Below are positions 10,910 through 23,200 of a stretch of DNA of 64,000 nt, piece after piece. This DNA is from Angiostrongylus vasorum (lineage: Eukaryota > Nematoda > Chromadorea > Rhabditida > Metastrongylidae): contig JADANN010000238.1 of NCBI GenBank assembly GCA_018806985.1, forward strand, positions 17,501 to 81,500, in the 5' to 3' direction. Position 1 is the first letter of the stretch, and each line of letters begins with the position of its first letter. The notes under the pieces were generated by a model. The model made no database searches, was not told where the DNA came from, and saw only the letters and a list, made by a program, of their open reading frames with translations. Made by a program: the position numbers and the translations under genes.

Positions 10910-11203
10910 CTAATGAAGTGTGTCGATAGCACTTTCTATGGCATATTGCACTTTTGTTATGGCTAGTTCAAGTTGATGTAGGTGTGTTTCATTGCTTGTT
11001 AGTTGATAAGCTATGGCTGGATCGAGAATACTGGAGAATGAAGTGAAGCGTGATGAATGTTTTGACGGTGAGAAAACTAAATGACGATAGTACGGATTGG
11101 AGACGTCTATCGAATCCAGAAACGAACGTTCGATATATTGTAGGCGAGTATTGATTGAATCCAGACGTTGCATAGATACATCACTTAGGCCGCTCGTGAT
11201 ATC
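10910..11203 (-). CDS. peptidase gene: terminal exon, dimerisation domain
   Basis: After an acceptor ATTTAG at 11204 the exon encodes [18 protein letters not shown], then [20 protein letters not shown] and [12 protein letters not shown], ending [10 protein letters not shown] and TAG at 10910. This matches the C-terminal transferrin-receptor-like dimerisation domain of the family, including the LERAF-like and YRHxxxxPS blocks. No clear AATAAA was identified just downstream on this strand. Confidence 0.9.
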   Translation of the reverse strand, partial: DITSGLSDVSMQRLDSINTRLQYIERSFLDSIDVSNPYYRHLVFSPSKHSSRFTSFSSILDPAIAYQLTSNETHLHQLELAITKVQYAIESAIDTLH

Positions 11204-14200
11204 CTAAATGCGTTAAGTCGATAGTAGATTTGATAAGATGTGGTATTGATAGCATGTGGGAACTCAAATAAAAAAAGCAGTTTTTATTCATTCACGACAT
11301 GTTTTCCAACATTAATAGGAAAGTATCTCAGCGCTTAGTTTCACCTACTAATTGAATAGGAGCAACCGCCTGTAATGAAACGTTAAGTATTTTAATATAT
11401 TTCTTGTTACTATAGCGGTACATCATTCTGTTACGTAACCTTATTCCATGCAGTCATGTAGACGAACGCGAGATCCGAAAAGGAAACCCAAGCATCGAGC
11501 AGTTAATAATTAGCATATCTAATATAGAAAAGAAATTGGGGAATACGAGAAGTAAGACTGTGTTTTTTTGCCCATGAAAGTATTAATTATTCATGCCAAG
11601 ATTGACGATAGTCAGTTTTGAGAGCTATTGATTTGCTACGTGCTGACTGGTAGAGCAGCCACTACTGCAGGATGCGTTGTCACCATAAGAACCGATCAGC
11701 ATATCGTATTGGATGGATGCAAACTAACAACCGATCTATGAAAAGGTCTTCAGAGTGAGTATATCTCATTAGATAGGTTCTCCACTCCGAAATGTTCAAG
11801 TTGATGAAACATCGAAGACCCACAGTACGTGGATACGGCTGTAGACAGCAGACTTGAGTAAATCCGCCACTAAAGAAGACGAAACCGTCGAAGCGCTAGC
11901 CGAGTAAGACTGTTATAAAACCTGGTGCTAGCTTAATCATCAAAGAAAACACACTGTGTCTTCTTATTGACTTTTGGGAAGGGAGCCTATTGCTCATTTT
12001 TTTTAATGGCAGTGCAGTTCTTTTTCTAAACCCATCAATGAACCAAATTGTTGAGGAAAGTGAACGTGGTGTTTAAAAAAAAGCAATTTTAATGCTACCA
12101 TACGAGGGAGAGGAAACACCGATCATTATAATGGCGAAAGCCCTAGTAACAACTACAAGTATGATAGTGCACAATTAGTGGCTACTAGATCGAATAAACA
12201 ACCATTCTTAGATGAAGTTGCTTGCACTTTCTCTTTTTAAAAAGACTGTACATTCATAAAGCGACCAGAATTATGAAGAATATCGAAAATTCCTTGCCCG
12301 TAACAATGTCAGTCATAGAAGATCGCTGGCACTGCTAAGAGATTTGGTTTCAAACCGACGTAAAGGTAGCAGGAGTGGATCACGATAAGTTGCAAGTATA
12401 GAAAATATTCTCTACTTGATGTAGAGTATTATCTATATGTGCCTACTATTGTTATTGTTCTTAATTCAGCTGGCCATCCTTTCATGTAGTGCTCTCATCC
12501 TATGTATAACTGGAACCACTTGGCTTTTACCGTTTGAAACCGTCTAGACATGTTTTGGGTTATACTGCTTTTCCAAGAGATTATATCACACCGGTCATCC
12601 ATCAATGATTGACTTCATCGATATTGTAACCCCCTAGAACTGTCCATTCTGACGTACGGGCAAAAAGGTGGAAGGTGCCCTATTTACGAACCTACCACCT
12701 ACAGTCAGATGTATTGCCACTCAAGCCAATTTATCCTCTCTATATCGTTGCTCTTAACCAATTTTTCCTAGCATCTTTTCTTGGTTTAGTTGGATTTGTG
12801 TGATGTGCTGGTTCAATAAGTCCATCAATGAAGCTACCCTGTTTCACAGCTTGTGTTAATCTTTACTCTTTCCACTATCTCTACGTATTGTTTGTGTTAA
12901 TGATCTATTGTTTCGATGCATACATGTTTAAAGGTTAAATTGGCCAATTTTAAAGCTTGTGTAGTAGCACTAACAGTGGTCCACTGTAGCAAGTCATAGG
13001 AAGACTAAGCATCCTTTGTCGTATTAGTCGATACAATTGGATTCATTGAAGAACTCTTCAATGCGAAAACTCGACTAAATTTTTGGACAAGGGATATGGA
13101 CAATTAAACGGCTGGATGTTTGGTGACACACACACGACCAGTGCTAGATGGTCGTTGATGACATAGCGCTATGTTGTGATCTCACTACTTGTACATCACT
13201 TGAGAGACATCAAAACATCGTGATGGTAATGACTGTTGTTGAAATAGAAAAAAAATCATGACATACAACAAGAATGAATTGCACAAGGAAATCATTCATA
13301 CATCTAAACTGGCATACTTGGCATACTTAGATTCATAACTGTTCCGTAAATGATTACCATTGGACAAAATGTGCAACTATATTTGAATATTAAAAGATCG
13401 AAAAAAACTAGCTAACCTGAGCCTCCAGCTGTATTTTTCGACAAGCGCTCTGGAAACGTCGCAGAGCAACTTCTAAACTATTTAATTTATGTGGCAGCCA
13501 TGGGGCGGATTTTCTTAGATCCATTTTCGAAAGGGAAACTTCGGCTTTTCGAAAGAGAGATATTAGCGATTGCGAGTAATCCAGTACATTAAACGGTATA
13601 ACCTGAATAATAGATTCGAATATAGAAAGGAAAAAAGGAGTTGAAAAAAATGAAGAAGGTATGACCTTAAGCTTAATTTCTTTTTTTTTAATTTTTTTTA
13701 GTTAATTGGTATATAACCATTTCAATACGCGTTCTTTCAAAAACAGGCTATTCGATACGATGACGAAGAAACTACGTCGAGAGTAGCCAACCACTGCGGA
13801 TTATCTACTCGGATCATCGACTCTGATAGGCGTCGAAAAATTGGGCGAATAAACATTTTTAAGAACTACATGTTGGCTTATTAATGGAAGAACACATATT
13901 GTCTGATTGCGCCGGGATTAAGGGATATCCAGTTTTGAAACACTGATTTCGCATATTATTTAGACGGCACGTGCAGCACAGTGGGTATAAGCGTTCCGTA
14001 ATAGTCCCGTTGTCGTTAGGTCTATTTGGCAACGCACTGGGTTAGCCTAGCTTCCATCCCTGCGAGGTCAACGTATTGGCACCGTTTGTTTCGGAGAATA
14101 AAAAGACGCTGAATAAGACATCGCTAGGCCACTGTAAGTCATTGTATAAGCTGTATCAAACCTCCTATACAACGATACCAATGGAATGGAATTTGCAGGT

Positions 14201-17200
14201 TATCCTAACGGACTAACAAAAGTCAAACACTTCAAGAATAGAGAGCTTCATTGCTCCACAATTTTAGAACCAGCTATTTTTTTTCCTCAGCTCAATTAAT
14301 ATGCTTTATATCGCAATTGTCTTTTAACAATTCGTTTCTTCGGATGATAAAGCCAAATCATGTCGAAAAGAGAAATGAGACCTACGAATAGGTGTTTTTT
14401 TTTTTACAATACTCGGAGTTTGAAAATGAAGTCTGGTATCCTTCTCAGAGCGTAGTAACGATATCGATTCGTTGTAAATTAATCGCCAGAGTTCATCAGG
14501 CGTTTCTTAGTGCAGTTCATATTAACACTAATTAGAAAGATAAAGTGACAGGTAATCAAAGAATAGTTCACAAGGCTATTAGCCAATCGGTGAACAATTT
14601 CTATCCACAACTGTCCGATCGATGTAAATGATGAAAAGCTCGGATCAATTAGATTTTCAACCGTCCATGGAGTCTCGTACCTGAATATTAGCTAATGGCA
14701 CTCTCTATACTGGATCCCAGTTTTTTCCCTCATTTGTTCACTTGGTAAATAATTAATAGTGGAAACAAAAAACAAACATCGTATGGTACAACGCGTATGA
14801 CTGCCCAGGCCTTGGCTCCACTTTTAGATCAGCAGCTGGAATACCAGCAAACGTGATAAATCTCTGAAATTTTTCCTTTTTACTTACCAACTACACATAG
14901 TAATTTTCGACAAATTTCTTGGTTTGTACTACAATAATAATCGCTGGGTTAAGAGCAAGGATTAATGTCTCAAATGTGCGTGTTCTTAGCAACATTGAGC
15001 ATTGTTTGCCCGTAGATTTTCTTAATTCTTGCCATCATGCGCGAATCTTCAAAATTTTTGCGAGCTTCGAAGTCCTTTTAACTGTTTCTACATATTTTTG
15101 TCGTTTTATCTTTCCCGAAGTATTTGAATTTTTTTACATGATTATCTAATTATCAGGTCTTCATAGTTGCTCAATTAATAAGCAAACCAGTAAGGAAGTA
15201 AACGTAAGGGAAAGAAGAGTTAAAACACAAATTAAATGTGAAGATTTAACGATTGATGAATTTGTTCGCTATGTATCAACGCCAAAGAACAGCTGGAAGC
15301 ACCTGATAATCTGATCCTCCACTTGGAAGACCAATTTCGAGAACACCGCGATTGTGAGTAGAAGGGACACCACGCCGAAATTGTTTCTGTGAATCGAGAA
15401 AGCTTTCGGCCGATGACCCATTCGTGTACGGTGCTCTAAGTGAAGATCTGTTAGTGAATGTCCTTAAAAAAGAACAACTTTGGAAAGCTTATCCTACCCC
15501 TTTGCTGCTTCTAGTATTGCTCTGTAAAGCACGGGAACTGCCTTAATGTCGAGCAACCGTCCGCCCGCTATGTGGTCAACGTTGATATAAGCAACTGCGC
15601 TGGAATATTTACTTCGATCCTAGCACTATCTTCTTATGAAATGCCTACAAACTTTGTGATAAGCAACCATTAGAAGACAATTGCTACCATACCGTCGTTG
15701 AAGAACTCCAAGCCTTTGTTCTATCCACTCAGAAGAACCAATTAAACCAAACTCCTCAGCATCCCAATGGCAAAAAACCAGAGAACGTCTTGGAGGTGTT
15801 GAACGAAACACCTAAGATTTTTGTGGCTTAGTATAAGAAAGCTTAAACAAGTATTGAAGTTGCTCATCACCTCTGACACCACTCTGGCTACCTCAAGTTG
15901 CACAGCAGTTCCAGAAATTGGATCGACGGCACCCTTAAATATACAGTGATTGTAAAAATGTAATCCAACCCTTTTTAAACATTCATCGTTCAATCTTCCT
16001 TTATTTTTGACAATTCTTCTGCCGGATGTGTTTGTTAAATCGCTACTACTGACATATAGTTTAACTTTGATAAGCGTCAAATGATGAGTTCGTTTAGAAT
16101 AACATTTCTAAATCCAAACAATTTGCTTGAAAATGCATGACATAAAATGTGGTACAGCTAAAAAAGATTGATGGGCTAAAGTGGGTTTGCTTACTGAATA
16201 GTCATTGCAGCAGTGATTTAGAATCCACTAACTCGTGTATGAGTGCTAAATTTGGTCAACCACCTACTGACTGCGCTCAAATTTCCAACCACAAATGTCC
16301 ACATGACGTTCCATTGGTCTGGCAGTACCTTCCCCAAATCAGAAAGACTTAAAAAAACAAGAACTTTCAGATCAAGAGCGGAATCTGAGCACACTGTGCC
16401 TTTAGTGTTCCATTTTCAGAATAAACGATAAAAAGAATAAGCCGATGGGCGTTGATCAATCTTTTAGGCGCGCGTCATTTTCTTGACTCCACAAAACGTT
16501 TTACATCTTATTAAGTGCATAATTGGGTAAACAATGATATGAATCGGTTTACAGCCAAACGGATCGGGCTAAAGACCATGTATGTTAGACAACAGCACTG
16601 TTCGGAAAACGATGGTGAAAGTCGAAACTATAACTAGAGTTTTTCAGTATTGCAAAAAAATGAAAACGGGCTATGTTAGAAAGCCAGGTGATAAGCGAGA
16701 AAAAAATGAATTAAATGACCTCCTTCCGTTTAGCCCCATTCTTATTCCATGCAAGCACCAGACTTACTGTCGCAGCACTGACAGATTCACGTCCTCTCTC
16801 TGATCTAGACGTATTCAAAAAAGGTAGGTGGGGGGGTGGGGGGTGAGAGAGAATAAGAATGAAGCTAAACGGATAGGTCATTTCTCGCTTATTGAGGTCA
16901 CCTGGTTTTTTAAGATAGCCTGTTTTCATTTTTTGCAATAATGAAGAACTCTAGTTATAGTTTCGACTTTCACCATCGTTTTCGGAACACTGCTCATAAA
17001 TTCTATGACTTTCATTTGATCTGAAAAAAAAGCGAATAAATATGGTTTTTGAATAGACTCACTTATTTGTCAAAAAAGAATCATTTTGTTTGATCACGAG
17101 CATTTTTGATGCCAGTTTTTCATTAGTTCGAAAACGTGAACACAAATAGAAAACAACAATGGCCTTTCCCCAAGCGTCGATGTGGTTTCCTAGCATAATC

Positions 17201-20200
17201 CAGCGATCCGGTTCTTCACTTCCGCTGAATGTGGCGATAATGTTTGTAATAGTTCCCTTCATAAACCTGTAAAAAAACGTTTGGAAAATAGATTTTTGTT
17301 TAGTTTCGCTTAATAATATTGTCATTATTTGTCAGAGACCAGTGAACTCTCCTACTTAGATGATTCCCAAACAGTTAATTGCAAGACTAGCTGTCTTGTT
17401 TCCTAGGGATATGAGCAACTTATATCTTCATCCTCGTGTACCGTGAAATTTTACTGCAATCATATCTTTATTCCTTGTAAACAGAATGCGTTCAGCAAGC
17501 TGATTCGACGGAAAGCTTGAAAACAGAGTGACTGAGAAGCAGACTGGGGGGTAGTTCATTTCTTCTACGGCTATGCCACCGCTACGGCTATGTTCACTCT
17601 GGAAAGTCAACAAGACCTATCTGAGTATGTTCAAGCCTAAAGCGAGAAACTGCCAGCAGTCATTGGGTATCTCCGGGTAAAAAGAATGAATGCAAAACGT
17701 CTCATGCACTTGGCAAGAAAATAGGAAACAGTACAGTAGTCTTATGTGCGATGAAAACAAAGAATACAAAGGAATTTGAAGAACGATGGCAGCAGTCTAT
17801 GCTTGCAACCCCTTAGCTCACTCTAGGCTTGAAAATTAGACTGTAGTCATCAAAAGCCTCCACTGAAAATCTTATATTTAAAATTGAGAAGGCCATCCTC
17901 GATATCATCGACCTAAGCGTGAGGAAAAAGGCAGTACCCAGTGCTTGTGGTTGGTGATGTTGGAGAAAAAACTGCCAGCTGAAACATGGGACAGAAAGAT
18001 TGTTTTGTGTCCCTTTGATATTACGACCCTAATTGACTTGACGATTGAGGACTAAAGTAGGCCAATGTTAGCTTTAAAAGACCACTTTTCCTCTATCTCT
18101 AAAATTTGAACTGGCAATATTTCTACTTTAACGCCGAAAATTCTTGTTTCACTTTGTGACAAGGTTTTTTTAAATACAATGTAGCTCAACACAAAAGAAG
18201 GTGACCTCAGCTTTCCCCTCGTTGTCTTTATCCTTGTTTCTTTTCAAACAGTTGGTGAATCACTCAAGAAAGACAAAGCTTCTAAAACTGAGCTCAATTC
18301 AGTCGAAAAAAAACCCATAGCCTTTCTTACATTATCTTAGTATTGCAGCACTTCTAGGTTTTCCTATAATCATTCTTTCTTGGGACGAACCTCGACCTCA
18401 CGGACAGTCGGAACCTTCGACTACTGTTTAAACGATATGAACGTAGTCCACCAGTCCAATCTGATCGCTTGAATTAAATGATCGTTAATGACAAGAAAAA
18501 AACGAGGTTCATAAAAAATATTCTTTGCAAAAGATTTTCAATAAATTTACCATCACAAGTGGTCCGTCCATATAACTCATAATTCTCTGAGTATCGTGGT
18601 AACTAATTGGAGTAACCGGAATGCTAGGCAGTAGTTCTTAAACAATTATTCCTCAATTAATTATGCTCATGTTGCATTATTTTAGAAAACTATGGCACGA
18701 ATTCAACATGATTACTTTTTCTCCTCAGCGATGCTATGGTTTCGGTACGAGTTACGTAAGGAAGTGATGGTAGCAGAGGTGTTAGTGGATCACCTGGCAT
18801 TCGACCGATGGACCCGCGTTGAGCGGCTGAACCAGGAAGCGACATTGAATATGGGAAAGACTAAAAACAGCTTCTTATTACGGACTTCTTTCATTGATTA
18901 GCTGACACGTTGTCATAAAATCTTTTACTCAGCTGATTTCACACCGCGATTAGACGGAATTCGACTAACAAAAGCAAAGTCACTCTTTTTAATGAGAAAG
19001 TGAATCAGACAGATGCTTCGCATCATGCTCACTTCTTAGCAAAATGAATAAGGGATGTAATGAGTAAACGTTCGCCGTTGGTCACCCACTGTGGATGTAC
19101 TGTGCATTGAACACCATTTAGCATTGCAGAGGTAGTTCCATGCATAACACCCAATTAAGTCACTGATTCTTATCCTCGGAGACAAGATTGCTACAAATAC
19201 GACGTTGATTGGAATCCAGGCATTGGGCTGGCAAACCTTCATCTTACAGGGTTTAGCGAGGACCCAGAAGGACGTAGGGCTTAGTCAGATCGGAGCTTGG
19301 AGTTGAACCAGGGAAAGTAGGGACAGAAGGAGTAGTTCTAAGTGCTGCGTAGGCGCTTCCACAAATTTACTGAGCAGTAGCTCACATTAAGTTCACATAC
19401 CTTGTTAGTGCTTGACGACATATAAAGAGCTGGATCACTAAACAAAATTGCTCCAATTGCTCCTCGTTTTTCTGCCTCAGCAACTTTTTCTGATCTCACT
19501 AGTGCACCATATCGCATTAGTACAATCGAACCATTAACATCAATTTCATTCTAGAACAAAACGCTGATTTAGTGGACCTTCTCTGGATTCTGTAATCGGA
19601 GCATTTACCCAGTTTACACCTTCTTCATTTGTCTTGTAAACTTACATGCCTAATACCCTCTAGTCATTGAGCATTTCGTAAACATCCCTAACATAAAATA
19701 ATGAATATAAACAACGCTAACAAACGCAGTTTTATAAAATAGTGTGTAACGTAGTTGTTAGCGGAGGGAAGTTCCCATGCGTCAAAGCGGAACATTATTC
19801 AAAAGTAGGGCCACATGCCACGGATCTCCCTCATATGAGGGATCCCGAGCCTGTTAGTCGCGAGGCTACGTGGTGCATCCCAGGTGGCGGATAAGGGGTT
19901 AATCGCGGACCAAAAGTGACCTTTGCTTCCCTGAGACGCAGGTGGATCCAGAGGATGGATTGCCTGTTCTTTCTGCTGCGGCGATTTGGCACATACTTTC
20001 TGTATTTGCTAGGCGTATTCATGCATGCTTGTGTGGCTGCGCTCTCGCTCATGCGGATTGTATTCTACGAGTCAATTCGGCCAAAAGATTGCAATCAAGT
20101 GACAGGGAAGTATATGGGAGGCGGTTAGGAGTCGCCTCCAACAAATAAGCTCCATGTCCACTCTGGGAGAGCCTGGCAAGCTACCCATGAGTATACCCAG

Positions 20201-23200
20201 CCACCACGTTCAGAGCCCAGCAAGCTATACGTGGGTATCAAAATCTCAAATACAGTAAAAAAAAAGGCGGGCCTCATCCCCTGACCTCGAAAGAGCCCCC
20301 CAATCCGGCAGCGTTGAGTAGGGACGAGTACGGAGAGGCTGCTAAAATCTCAGGATCAACGGAAGCGGCCTGGATTGCAAAGAACTATGGTGACGAACTG
20401 TACCTACAATGAACGTAGCCTTGCATTTGATTCCTCGACAGAAGACTTGTTCATGCAAGCGAGAAAAATAAAATATGACGTCATCGGCCTGGCGGAGACA
20501 AGACGACGCCATCCTTTCAAACGCCGTCTATGACACCGAAGAAGAATTGTTCCTCGGAACATGCGACAGTAGAGGAGTCGGAGGCGTCGGCGTCCTCGTC
20601 AGCACGAGTTTGTCCATGAGCATCGATTCATTCAGAACAGCTTACAACCCGAATCGGACGTTTACGATTAAAAAGATTTGGATCAATACGGCTTTGACAA
20701 TTTTCGTCGTTTACGCGCCGACATCAAACTATGACGAAAAAGAACTCGAAGCGTTCTAAATGGACTTGGAGAAGCTCTACGGAGAAGACCATACATTCTT
20801 CAAGGTCATCATTGGAGATTTCAACGCCAAGACTGGACAAGAAGAACGTCTGAAGAATGACACATTGAGGCCCATGGATTAGAATGGATCGAACATGGTG
20901 AGCGGCTACGTGAGTTTGTCATGGTGACCAAGACCATCCATGATAACTCGCAGTTCCAGAAGCCCCACCCTCAACGCAGGACGTGGGAGTCTCCCAATGC
21001 AGGGTACCATAACGAAATAGGCCACATCATAGTAAATAGAAGGTTTTGCCTAACCGATATCGCTGTTGTCCCAAAATTCTACACGGGATCAGACCACCGT
21101 CTCCTTCGTGCAAGACTCTATTTCTCGCGGAAGGGAGAAAAAGCCGCTAAATTCAAAAAACCGAAATCCCTAGGACCACCGTAAACTTAGACTTATTCAA
21201 TTTATTAGTCGGCTGTTGGGAAAATGCCATTGTCGATAACATCGACGAAGAATACGATCGGCTCATTCAACATCTTCACGTTAGCGCTATGAAAGACTAG
21301 GGCACGAAAGTCACCAAGAGACCTCTGCCTTCAGAAACACTCGAGCTGATACTCCAGCGTGGAATCGCACGAGCTACTACAGGCAACCGCGAACTAGTGT
21401 CCGAAACATTACGTTAGCGCTATGAATGACGAGGGCACGAAAGTCACCAAGAGACGTCTGCCTCCAGAAACACTTGAGCTGATATGCCAGCGTGAAACCG
21501 CAAGATCTGCAGGCAACCGCGAACTAACGTCCGAACTTGGATATGTTGTACCACCAGTTCTCCCTTCCGAAATCCAACATGCCATTTCGTCGGTGAAAAA
21601 TCGAACAGCAGCAGGTCCGGACAGGATAAGAGCAGAACATCTAAAGAACCTTCTGCCAGCCTTCGTGAACACACTGGCTCTGCTCTTAACACGTTACCTG
21701 TCCGATTGCAAGGTCCCTAGTCAGTGAAAGACCAGCAAGACCGTGTTATTGTTTAAGAATGGCGACCTACACGATATCGGCAACTATCGCTCAATCTGCT
21801 CGCTGTCTGTCGTCTACAAACTCTTCACTCGAGTCGTCGTAAACAGGATTGACAGAACACTGGGCGAAGGTCAGCCATGTGAGCAAGCAGGGTTTCGAAA
21901 AGGATTTAGTTCGATGGACCACATCAACACGATAACAAGGCTCATCGAAGTATCACGAGAGTACAAAAGACCGCTCTGTCCCACTTTCATCGATTTGCAG
22001 AAGGCCTTTGATTGAATTGAGATAGAAGCAGTTATGGAAGCCCTTGATAGTCAAGGATTCCCTACTCAGTACATGAAGACTCTTCGTGAGCTGTACAAAA
22101 ATTTCACAACCAAGGTGTCACCATTCTACGACGATATTATCATTGACGTCAAAAAGAGGAGTTATACAAGGCGATAACATCTCGCCAAAATTATTTACCT
22201 CCATCCTCCAGAACGTCATGCGAATACTGGAACGGGATAATATGGGAGTGATAATCGATGGTCAGCAGTTACGCCATCTTTGCTTTGCTGATGACATCGT
22301 CCTTATAAAATCAAACAATAGCTAAGCGGAACGTATGCTTGAAGTTGTGATTCACCTTGTGTTATTCCAGTGACAAAGCCCACAGATCAACTATGGAGCT
22401 AGAATGAAACTCAGAGTTGCAAGTGCTACAGGAGTTTCAAATTAACTCTTGTGGCTACGAAATGCACAAAAAATTTCGAGAGGGCCAGAAAGGTGATACG
22501 TACCCGGAATTGACGAAGGTTCAGAGTTTACCTTGGAAGGAATGAGGCTGCAAGCAGATGAATGTTGAGGTCTCATACAAGCGGAATGTTTCGTTGCTGG
22601 TCTATTAAGCATTCATTGGCATTTCGATCTGCATCACCAAGATGTTTACGTTTTCCAATTCACCATTCTTAAAGACTAATGCGCATCCGTTGAGTCATTC
22701 ATAAAGACAAACTTCTTCATTGTCTGTGGCAATGTGGGCACTTTAAAGCATCACTTATTTGACTATAATTTTGTGTTAAGAAACAAGTGAGGAGAATTTC
22801 GGTATTCATTCCGACGAAGATTCGAAATGAAAAAACTGGGAGTGTGTCTGGAATGCCAATACTCGTGTGGGAAACACAAGGGAAAGAAGAAACTGCGAGC
22901 TGTGAAATTCGAAAATTACCTCTTCTAGGGTCTTAAAATCTTCTGGAGCACCAAAATTGCAATACACAATGCGTCCTTCAACCGAACCGTCCGCTGAGTA
23001 TGCATTCCACCACACCTCAGATCGGCCGTCTACTTGCTGAAATACTGTCATATCGTTATTCCTGTTCTTTTTTATGCTATCGCTGAAATAATTTGTAGAG
23101 AAGAACTATCTAGGAATCCATGGATTTTGCCATGAAAGTATCTCTCTTCAGTTTTCCGCAAGGAACCTTTTCTGTTGCAAACTACGCTCTGATACACTCA

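Larger units (their letters stand above)
19810..22460 (+). mobile_element. RTE-type non-LTR retrotransposon, copy B, inside a peptidase-gene intron
   Basis: It starts near CATGCCACGGATCT with a palindromic leader (CCCTCATATGAGGG at 19827-19840) and runs opposite to the host gene. Coding blocks are endonuclease (20400-21180), RT fingers and palm (21540-22015) and the FADD region (22086-22325), after which similarity fades near 22460. It has a 133 bp tandem duplication at 21279-21544 and lacks about 250 bp present in copy A at the point where GTCCGAACTT joins GGATATGTTGTACC. It is multiply frameshifted and inactive. Confidence 0.9.

Noticed and set aside
17950..17992. 43-nt candidate exon with matching phases in the peptidase gene
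   Set aside because: It is too short for the missing family segment and has no motif; kept only as a note.
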